64,000 nt of DNA from Anisodus tanguticus (Eukaryota; Streptophyta; Magnoliopsida; Solanales; Solanaceae): assembly GCA_034509755.1 (NCBI GenBank), contig CM067559.1:35764032-35828031 (forward strand), read 5' to 3'. Shown here piece after piece: positions 10,739 through 20,582 of this stretch; position 1 is the first letter of the stretch; every line of letters starts with the position of its first letter. A model generated the notes under the pieces. It did no database searches and was not told the origin of the DNA. It saw only the letters and a list, made by a program, of their open reading frames with translations. The position numbers and the translations under genes are program-made.

Positions 10739-13600
10739 ATTACTAACTATTAGCTGCATGTCAGCACACTCATCAAAGATTGGCTGGGGCATTTGTGAAT
10801 GGAGAATGGCTTGATAAAATGCCAGCATGTAGAATGCAGTTTTTGGCTGAGGGAGTGAGTGACCATTGCCCTATGCATATAGCATTGGGAAATCAACCTC
10901 CAGCTAAGAGGAAAGTTTTTAGGTACTGTAATATGTAGGGAACTCATCCATAGTTCATAAATATTGTACAGAATGGGTGGAGGATATCTGTTGATGGTGT
11001 CATATGTTTAGAGTGGTAAAGAAGCTTAAATACATGAAGCAGAAGTTGAGAGGGTTACATACTCAGCATTTTAGTAATCTGTTTCATGAGGTGGATTCTT
11101 GTAGAGACAGGCTGAGGTATGTGCAGACTCAGTTGCAACTGGATCCTATGAGTAGGGTGTTGCAAGAGGAGGACAAGAAAGTAGGGAGGGAGTTTAAAAG
11201 GATTAGTTATATGACTGAGATGCTATTAATGCAATAGAGTAAAACTACATGGATTAAATTGGGTGATGACAATATAAAGTACTTTCACTCAGTGATCAAA
11301 CAAAGAAACTTACAACAGGCAGTGACCCAATTAAAAGATGATCAGTAAATTCTGCATACTGATCCTCTTGAAATTGCAAACTTATTTGTGTCATACTATC
11401 AGGAATTATTGGGAAAGAAGAAGAGCATAGACAAGTAACAGCTGATTCTTTTTTGCAGAATGGTCCTATCCTAACAATAGAACAGCAGGTGCAACTCTTG
11501 AGAGAATTTTCAAGAGGATGCAATGTTTGGTATAAAAACAACCAAAAGTCCTGGCCCAGATGGGTTTGGAAGTGATTTCTTTAGAGATGCTTGGGATGTA
11601 GTAGGGGAAAGTAACAGATGCAGTGCTTGAGTTTATGAGGAATGGGAAGATGTTGAAGCAACTCAATGCAACAGTAATTACATTGATATCAAAGTGGCTA
11701 AGCCTGAAAATGCAAGTCAATTTAGGCCTATTTCTTGTTGTAATGTAGTTTACAAGTGCATCTCAAAGTTGTTGTGTAGTAGACTTTAGACAGGTTCCTC
11801 TCCCTCTCTGGTGAATCAGACACAAGTTTCTTTTGTACCAGGCATATCTTTGGTATAAAATATTTTAATTTGTCATGATTTATTGAGGCAGTATAATAGG
11901 AAGACATCTGCAAGGTGTATGATGTAGATTGATCTAAGGAACGCTTATGACATGGTAAGATGGGAATTTGTAGCAGAAATGTAGAAGTGGTATGGATTTC
12001 CACCAAAGTTCTGTGAGTTGATTATGGTGTGTTACTACTCCCCATTTTTCTATAAAGGTGAATGGTGAGTGTCATGGATACTTTGAGGGGAGGAGAGGAT
12101 CGAGACAAGATGACCCTATTTCTCCCTTGTTGTTTGTGTTGGTCATGGAATACTTGTCTAGGGTCTTAGGGAAGATGGCAAAACTACCAGACTTTAGATT
12201 TCATCCCATATGTAAACATCTGAAGCTGACTCATCTAACCTTTGCAGATGATCTCATGATATTCTACAAAGGGCATGTGGCTTCAATAAGAAGGATAATA
12301 GAAGCTTTGCATCACTTTTCCCAGGTGACAGGATTGGTGGCTAACATTGACAAGTCCAATATATTTGTTGTTGGGGTGGATGATCCAACTAAGATGCAAT
12401 TGTTAAATATAAATGGGTATGCGATTGGTACTTTTCTTATAAGGTACTTAGGCCTCCCATATCCTCTAAGAAATGGAATAAAATGAATTACTACCAACTG
12501 TGCAAAAAGATAACAGAGAAGCTTAGAGTTGTGTCTACTAAACACTTACCTTATGTTGGGAAGTCGCAAATAATTAACTCTGTGGTATTTTCTCTGCGTA
12601 ACTTCTGGAATTCTGTATTCATTCTACCATAGAATGTGCTTAAGGAGATGGATAGAAAATGTACGGAGTTCTTATGGGGTACCATTGGTTGTTTGGAATA
12701 AGATTTGTAAGCAAAAGAAGGAAGGGAGGTTAATATAAAGGGAGCAAGTTGTGGAATATTGCTGCTGTGGGGGAAACTCATATGTTTTGTGATGGAAAAG
12801 AAAGATATATTATGAGTGAAATAGGTAAATGGAGTGTATATGCACAATACAGATGACTTTTGGGATCATATACCACCCTTTGGATGCAACTGATACTGAA
12901 AAAGATTGCATAAATTGAAATTTAGGATGGTTTAGTTGGTATGCAAAGAAGTTCAGTCGGGTACAAATAGTTGATTGGAAGTGCACCACAGTTGGTAGTA
13001 ACTAATGTAGTATGGAACAGAGTTGCTATGCCAAAACATAGGTTCATTCTATGGTTGGCAAATATGGGGAGGCTATTAACAAAGAAGAGGTTAAGGGATA
13101 TAGGTGTAGGTGGGGATGATGATACATGTGTGTTGTGCACCACTGATGCAGTTGAGGACAGTACTCACATATTCTCTACATGCCCTTGGATTAGAGGGAT
13201 TTGGAATGCAGTTCATGGATGGCTTAATATGCAGATACAACAAAGAGTGATATGCCGAGGATAAAACTGAAGCACTGGAGCAAGTTTAGGAAGGATGTTG
13301 TTGGTGCTGTTTATGCAGCAGTGGTTTATCATACTTGGATAACTAGGAATAACAAAAAATTTCAAAGGAAGACTGTGCAGTATAGTCTTATAGTTCAGCA
13401 GGTGCAATTTGTAATGAGAGAGAGAGAGAGAGAGAGTAACAATATTTAGGAATACCAAAAGAGGTAGGAAGAATAGGGATTTTATACAAGGTATATGTAA
13501 TTAGAGTTGCTTAGAGGTTTATTAGTATTGACACCCTTCCTAGAAGGTGGTCGAGACTATAGATGCTCTCTTAGGTGTATCTGTTATTATTTGTTGGTAG
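10739..13600 (+). mobile_element. L1-type LINE, 5' truncated and decayed
   Basis: The plus strand carries a broken LINE ORF2. The end of the endonuclease is at 10740-10930 (AFVNGEWLDKMPACRMQFL, then SDHCPMH), and the linker is at 11004-11237. The reverse transcriptase spans about 11330-12600 with SPGPDGF, RPISCCNVVYKCISK, DDPISPLLFVLVMEYLS and the catalytic FADD box (12241-12252). The zinc-binding C-terminal region is at 12971-13264 (AMPKHRFILWLA, then CVLC). Stops and frameshifts separate these pieces. A GA dinucleotide run lies at 13415-13435. A copia LTR starts at 13601, so the LINE may have been its insertion target. Confidence 0.85.
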
Positions 13601-13788
13601 TGTAAGATGATATTAATCTCTCTTGAGGAGTCTTTCATTAATATCAAGGTATATATAGAGTACAATATTCATCCCTTATACAATAGGAATCCTAAGCCTA
13701 TACAAAAGAGGAATCCTAGTCTTACCATAATTATATTTACACAATATATGGAAATATTCTAATTATGGTATATTTACACGTTTACACA
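13601..13788 (-). repeat. 3' LTR of the copia at 13601-18000
   Basis: 188 bp, starting tgtaagatga and ending tttacaca on the plus strand (TG...CA). A polypurine tract read on the minus strand, ctgaggggg, lies directly beside it at 13789-13797, as expected for a copia 3' LTR. Confidence 0.75.
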
Positions 13789-13838
13789 CCCCCTCAGTCG
13801 GAGCGGGAGGAGGCCGGACGCTGAGACTGGATCTGAAG

Positions 13839-15203
13839 TCAAGAAATAACCGCTCTGGGAAGTCCTTTGGTAAATATGTCTGCATACTGATAGGATGATG
13901 GAACATGTAACACTCTGACATGGCCTAACGCAACTTTCTCACGAACGAAGTGTAGGTCTATCTCAATATGCTTGGTTCGCTGATGTTGAACCGGATTATT
14001 AGAAAGATAGATGGCAGAGATGTTATCACAATACACAATAGATGCCTGACGCAAAGGACACTGAAGTTCTAGCGAAGAAATTTCTCGAGCCAACAAATCT
14101 CGGCTACTACATTTGCAACGCCTCTCGTACTCGGCCTCGCAGACCGGAGCGAGATAGGGTAGCTTGTCGCTTGGCAGACCAAGAAATCAGATTATCCCCT
14201 AAGAAAACACAAAAGCCGGAGGTGGAGCGTCGCATGTCCGGACACCCTGCCCAATCTGCATCCGTATATGAAAGCACTGCCGGTGCGAGAGGGTATAGGT
14301 GCAAACCATAATCAAGAGTGCCCTTAATGTATCGAATGATACGCTTAAGAGCGATGAAATGAGACTCCCCGGGGGCATGCATGAATAAGCACACCCGCCG
14401 AACAAAGATAAGCTATGTCCGGCCGGTAAATGTGAGTTCGAAGTGCACTTGCAAGGCTCCTATACGAGTAGGATCAAAGGCGGAGCACCATCCATAGCAC
14501 CGAGCTTAGATTTGGAATCAACCGGAGTAGGCACCTCTTTGCGGTTCGCCATCTTAGCCCCGTACACAATCTCTTCGCATACTTACGCCGACACAAGAAT
14601 ATATGACCGGCGGACACGGTCACCGATATCCCCAAAAAGTAACTCGACTTCCCCAAATCGGTCATTGCAAATTCGGACTTGAGCAAGGCAATAATCTCAT
14701 TTTTCAATCCGTCGGAGGAGGCAAGTAAGAACAATATCATCCACGTAAAGTAATAAGTAAGCAGTGCTACTACCTCAATGAAAAATGAAAAGTGATGTAT
14801 CACTCTTGCCGCATACAAACCCAATCGCAAGATATACCGGCAAAGCGATCATACCACGCACGGGGGCCTCGCTTGTGCCATATAGTGACTTACGGAGACG
14901 GCACACATAGTGAGGAACCGCTGGATGGGTGAACCCCGGTGGCGATGCATGTAGACCTGTCTCTCTCGCATCCCCATGTAAGAATGCATTCTTCACATCA
15001 AGCGATGGATCGGCCGGTGTTTGCCCATGGCTATGCTCAAAACGGTGCGGATGGTAGCCGGTTTGACAACCGGCCGAAGGTCTCACCACAATCAATGCCC
15101 TCCCGTCGATTTGTGCCATTAGCCACAAGACGAGCCTTATACCTCTCAAGATCCCCATTGTCTCTGAACTTGTGATGAAATAACCACATACAATGAATGA
15201 CAT
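13839..15203 (-). pseudogene. Copia RT-RNase H region, broken
   Basis: RNase H pieces at 13839-14394 include LVYCDN-like VYCDNISAIYLSNNPVQHQR, TKHIEIDLHFVREKVALG and ADIFTKGLPR, plus YTDADWAGCPD in another frame. RT at 14474-15203 includes MTDLGKSSYFLGISV and DVKNAFLHGDARETGLH, with a YGT-type piece. Several indels shift the frame between these blocks. Confidence 0.85.
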
Positions 15204-15246
15204 TCACCCCTCGAGTCTAGGTACTAGATCCCCGCGTGTTGTTTAG

Positions 15247-16560
15247 TTAAAGCATTGAATTCCTCATACATAGCCGCATTCCAATTAGGGTCTTGTTTGG
15301 CCAATTTTGGGTTCTTTGGAAGTGGATAGATGGTTTGGGCAGACAAGTTGAAATGGACTTTGGGTTTGAAGATTCCATGCTTTGAACGAGTTTCCATTGG
15401 ATGGGTAGGGACAGTGGGTGGCGGAGTGGTGTCTGAGACGAGGGTAAAGTCGGATAAGGAGAAGGTGGGGGCGAAGCCGTCGGAGGCGCCGCGGCTCCGG
15501 GATCGAGAGTCGCGGCGCTAGAAGGTTGACAGGCTTCACTAAAGTTTGGGCGCTGCGGCTCTGACGACGGAACAGAGGATGTGAGTTGTTCGATTATGAG
15601 GGGAGAGATGGCAGACTCGTCAAGAAATGAGTAGTCCTGTTTTTGGAATTTTGGAAGATTCGAAAACGGGAATGTGGTCTCGTCGAATGTGACATGACGA
15701 GATATGTGGTTCTGACGAGTCGACAAGTCATAGCATAGATAGCCCCTATGGTTCAGCGGGAATCCTAGAAAGACACATGGAGTGGACCTAGGAGCGAGCT
15801 TGTGAGGGGCGGTGGAGCTAAGGTTGGGATAGTACAGACAACCAAAAATCCGTAGATGATCATAAGAGGGGATTTTATGGTAGAGGATTTCGGTAGAGGT
15901 CATATTGTGAAGAGTGCTAGTAGGGAGAATATTTAGAGTGTATTCTGACATTTTAGCAGCATAGACCCAGAAGGGTGGAGGGAGGGAGGCATGAATCAAT
16001 AGGGTGCGAATCATATTGTTAATGGTGCGGATGATTCTTTCAGCTTTACCGTTTTGTGGTGAGGTGTAAGGGCAGGAGAAGCGAAAGACCATGCCATTAT
16101 TGGTACAAAAACGGTGAAACATAGAGTTATTGAATTCACGACCATTATCGCACTGAAATGATTTTATGCCTTTTCCAAATTGTGTTTGAATGAACTTGCG
16201 AAACTCAAGAAATTTGACAAACACTTCCGATTTAAATTTAAGAGGGTATAACCAAACGTAGTGTGAAAAATCATCAAGCAACACAAGATAGTATTTATGA
16301 CCGAGAGAACTAGAGATAGGAGATGTCCATAAATCGGCATGTATGATATCAAAAGGAGCAAATGTAACACTAGTAGATTATTTAAACGGAAGATGAATAT
16401 GTTTGCCTAAAGAGCAAGAAACACAATTTTGGGCAAGTTTCCCATTACAAGTAATGAAATTGTTGCCTCTAAGAAAATTAAAAACTGGGACTCCTGGATG
16501 ACCAAGCCTATTATGCAAGTTGAAGAAGAAACAGCCGCTAGAGTGACGGGAGAGCAAGAT
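15247..16560 (-). pseudogene. Copia integrase, partly open
   Basis: The longest open frame of this element (15247-16284, 345 codons) holds the integrase core: LLDDFSHYVWLYPL, FQCDNGREF and CPYTSPQNGKAERIIRTINN. It then has the GCLYYPNLSSTAPHKL and STPCVFLGFPLNHRGYLCYD segment and a Pro/Ser-rich linker towards RT. The zinc-finger part upstream (16380-16560) is in a shifted frame. Confidence 0.9.
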
Positions 16561-17960
16561 CTGGCAGCGGAGGTGGAAGTGAATGGATAGAGATCCCCCG
16601 TGCTATTGCATCTCGTAAGAGGTGTCCCCGTATGAAGATCTTTTACAGTAAAACCAAAAGGGTCAAAATCCACAGAGACATAATTATTACGAGTAAATTG
16701 GCGGACAGATATGAGGTTCTTAATCATATGTGGGGCATATAGGGTGTTTTTGAGGAAGAAGGGTGGATGAGGAGGTTGTGTGTATGAGGTACCATAACCC
16801 TTAACTGGAATGTGTTGTCCACTACCAACTGTAACATATTGAGGATGCTTTACACGAAACAGTTTAGGAATAGTACCTGCAGACTGGGTGACGTGAGATG
16901 TAGCGCCTGAGTCCATGTACCAAGTATTGTCAGGTTGTTGCATAGAGAGGGTGCTGAACGCCTGACCCAACTCAGTGGGTGTCATGCCGGAGGAGGGTTG
17001 CGGGACCTGACCTTGCATGAAGTAGGCCCGCTGTGGGGCTGGAGCGGGGCCTAGCAAACCGGGGTAAGAATACGGATTGTATGGCTGCTGGTACTGGAAT
17101 GGACTTGGCATCGCGGCTCTGAACTGGGGCGCCGCGGCTCTGTACTGGAGCGCCGCGGAGCTGTAGACGAACTGCTGAGGAGCCGCGGCCTAGTTGTTCT
17201 GCGATCTCTGTTGTTGTTGCTGCCGTTGGTTCTGTTGACCGCGACCCTTGCCACGACCACGGCCTCCTCTACCGCCGCGGCCTTTTCCACCCTTGCCGCC
17301 ACGGCCCTGCCGCTGTTGGGAGTTGTCTGGTGGCGTTTGATCTTGAGGTTGCGTGTCGACAGCTAACACCTGATGGGCGTGCTCATCCTGCTTAGCACGA
17401 CGGGTTTCTTCGAGCAACAATTGTGAGCGAGCTTTGTTAAAACTCGGTAGCGGATCTGCCTGTTGAATAATAGTGGCCAAAGTATCATATTCGCCCTTAG
17501 TAAGGCCAGAAATCATTTGTAGCACCATTTTATCGTCAGTGACAGGCGTGTCGATGTTGGAGAGTTGATCCACTAGAAGTTTAAGTCGCTTGCAAGATTA
17601 CTCAGAGACATTGGAGAAGTTTTCAAGACGTGTTTTGTTGAACTGTTCTTCCAAATACACGGCACGAGTGTGCTTATTGTCCTGAAAAATTTCCTCCAAA
17701 CGATTCCACGAGTCAAGGGCTGTGGAGTCAGATTTAATGACAGTAAGGAACAAATCCTGAGAGATACTACCATATATCCATTGTTTGACGCCGGCGTCGA
17801 GACGATGCCAGATAAAATCATCAACCTCCGTAGGGCGCGGAATAGTGTCATCAATATGGTCAAGCACGTTATAGAGACATGCATGATTGCGAAAAAGTTC
17901 AACCCAGAAAGAATACTGGTTGTTTTCTTGATCAAGAATAATGGAATATGGTTCTTGAGG
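16407..17960 (-). pseudogene. Copia gag and protease, stops in frame
   Basis: Gag at 17190-17960 shows DFIWHRLDAGVKQWIYGSIS, WNRLEEIFQDNKHTRAVYLE and LPSFNKARSQLLLEE, followed by a Gly/Arg/Gln-rich tail (GGKGGKGRGGRGGRGRGKGR). In-frame stops occur near 17597 and 17190. The protease begins with NTWYMDSGATSHVT (DSGA is the catalytic motif) and continues to LKNTLYAPHMIKNLISVRQF. One frame covers both blocks apart from the stops. Confidence 0.85.
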
Positions 17961-18009
17961 TTGAAAACAGTAAGGGCGGGATGAAATGTCTCTTTCTATA
18001 TAGTAAGTA

Positions 18010-18669
18010 TTGGAAAAGTTTTAGACCACAAGATCTAAATGACTACACTCATCTTTAATTTAACAACACAAAAATCAAAAGTCTCCTTTTATTTTCTTGA
18101 ACTTTGTGTCTAGTCAAATTAGAATACTTAAATTGAGACGGAGTAAGTAGTATATATTTAGTTTCAATTTCCCATTTTAAATTTAGGACTCACTAATTCT
18201 AAAAAAAAAACTACTATTTAGAATTCATAAACTAGAATCCTTCATCCACTGAGTGTGATGATGTAGTCAATAAGGTAACAATGTGACAGAAGACCACAGG
18301 TTCCTAGAAATGTCTACAAAATTTTTGCAATACATATCTCATATTTATATTTGTTGCGACTTGATTACGCACGTAACCAATATGATGAACTTGGACAACT
18401 TTTATAATATGACCTTTCGAAAAGAAATCATAGAGACCAATTATTCCAAAACTTGGTGAAATGAACTGAGCCTAAAATTGAGGTTGAATTATTAATTCAT
18501 GATTAATAGGTTGAGCTGATTTTTAGAAGCTACCAGCTGACAAATTATATCGAAGAGGAAGCAAAGAGTCTTTCATTGCACCAGCCAAATTTTGAGCATA
18601 TGCTATTCTCAGAACCTCAGATTCTGAATCAATATCCTTATTACTCGCCTATTTCTTTCATTTTTTTAT
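18010..18669. other. No recognised feature
   Basis: AT-rich stretch between a truncated copia and a LINE tail. I see no gene, repeat unit or RNA motif. Confidence 0.4.
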
Positions 18670-20050
18670 AATCAAAATTCAACAACATACTCAGTGTAAT
18701 ACACAAATAGGGTCTGGGAGGGTAGAGCGTACGCAGACCTTACATCTACCTTGTAAGGTAGAGAGGTTGTTTCCGATAAACCCTCGGCTCAAAGAAAAGC
18801 AAACCAAAGCAGTCAGGAAAAGAAATAACAGAAGTAAAGAAGTAATAATAACAGAATACGATATAACGCATGGCAAAGCAGTCTGAAAAGAAAAAGAAAA
18901 ACTAAGACAATACAGTAACCACCACAAAATCATACGATAATCTGATTACAAGAAACACAGACAATAACAGAAATCTAAGGAAATACTATAGGAAAACACT
19001 ATTGACTACAAGTAGGAAAGAAGCGTGACAATGCTCAACTACCTATCTATACTAGCCTTCTACCACAATTTGAGTCCTGCATAACCTCATATCTAAGGTC
19101 ATGTCCTCGGTGAGCTGGAGCTGCGTCATGTCATGTCGAATCACCTCTCCTCAATACTTCTTCGGCCTACCTCTAACTCTCTTGAAACCATCCAAAGCCA
19201 ACCTCTCACACCTCCGCACTGTGGCATCCGTGCATCTCCTCTTCACATGCCCGAACCATCTTAGTCTCGCTTCCCGCATCTTCTCCTCCACCGAGGCCAT
19301 CCCCACCCTATTCCGGATCTCTTCATTTTTAGTTCTATCTCTTTTCGTATGTCCACACATCCATCGCAACATCCTCATTTCCGCCACCTTTATCTTCTGA
19401 AACTGAGAGTTCTTAACTGGCCAACACTACGCCCCATACAATATAGTTGGTCTAACCACCACTCTGTAAAACTTGCCTTTAAGTTTTAGTGGTACCTTCT
19501 TATCACACAAGACTCCAGATGTTAACCTCCATTTCATCCACCGTGCTTCAATACAATGCGTGACATGCTCGTCAATCTCTCCATTAACTTGAATAATAGA
19601 TCCAAGATACTTGAAAATCCCTTTCCTCTGAATGACCTAGGCATCAAGCCTCAATTCCACATCATCCTCTTAAGCTACCTCACTGAACTTGCACTCCATG
19701 TATTCTGTCTTGGTCCTACTCAACCTGAACCATTTCGCTTCCAAAGTTCGTCTTCAAATCTCTAGCTTAGCATTAACGCCGCCTAAAATCTCGTCAATCA
19801 GAACTATGTCATCTGCAAATAACATACACCATGACACCTCACCTTGAATTTACCGCGTCAACACATCCATCACCGGCGCAAATAAAAACGGGCTAAGGGT
19901 TGAGCCCTGGTGCAACCCCATCCCAACTGAAAAATACTCTGAGTCTCCTTCCGATGTCCTTACCATGATCTTGACTCCATACGTTTACGCCATAAGTACC
20001 CTTCTAGCCTCCAAGCATCTCCAAAATTCAAAATTCGGTAAATAATTCAA
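18670..20050 (-). mobile_element. RTE-clade LINE, 3' part
   Basis: The minus strand gives the end of an RTE reverse transcriptase: LFADDIVLI-like coding near 19800, then KTEYMECKFS-like, then 19151-19387 with MAEMRMLRWMCGHTKRDRTK, ARLRWFGHVKRR and RGRPKKY. The 3' UTR at about 18680-18810 has the segment (read on the plus strand) ggtagagcgtacgcagacct followed by gagaggttgtttccgataaa, shared with other RTE tails in the window. It is 5' truncated and has several stops. Confidence 0.85.
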
Positions 20051-20582
20051 ACTCATGATGTACACCTAAGCTATTTCATTTAACCTGACAACAAATTCTA
20101 TATTAACTAAAAGATTTAAATCCCCTATACTCGACCCCGCATTAGACTGTCAGAGGCAGAAATTTGATCATGTACTTTATCAATGCACCTTAATAACAAC
20201 ATAATACCATTCAATGCCAAAACACAGGTGGGAGTGAGCCAGTTTAGTTTCCCATCTATGATAAGACGTTGATGAACATCAAACTCAGACTAAAATGAGC
20301 ATATGATTCAACCAAATGCTGTAAAGGTGCTGGAAGAAAATGATTAGAGCAAAACTAGAACTACATTAAACATAGATACATGATATAATAAAACTCAGGC
20401 TCAACTATAATGTAAACCTGATAATAATTTTCATGCGTCTTTGGGTACTCTTAGAACATTAATCATAAAATCCAGGAATAAAAAAAAACAAGGATAAAAC
20501 AGTAGCACCAACAGGACAACTACTTCAGTCCAAGCCTCAAAAGTGAAGTTGAGGCCCATCATGCTGCAAAGGCTCTCAACAT
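20051..20582. other. 3' flank of SNU13, no other gene
   Basis: Contains the SNU13 3' UTR at its right end. Otherwise AT-rich sequence with no recognisable gene or repeat. Confidence 0.4.

Larger units (their letters stand above)
13601..18000 (-). mobile_element. Ty1/copia element lacking its 5' LTR
   Basis: The minus strand holds gag, protease, integrase, RT and RNase H in copia order, ending in an LTR at 13601-13788. No second LTR or primer site follows the gag start near 17960, so the 5' end is lost. The short 188 bp LTR and about 4.4 kb of body resemble Ale/Retrofit-type copia elements. All reading frames carry stops or shifts. Confidence 0.85.
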
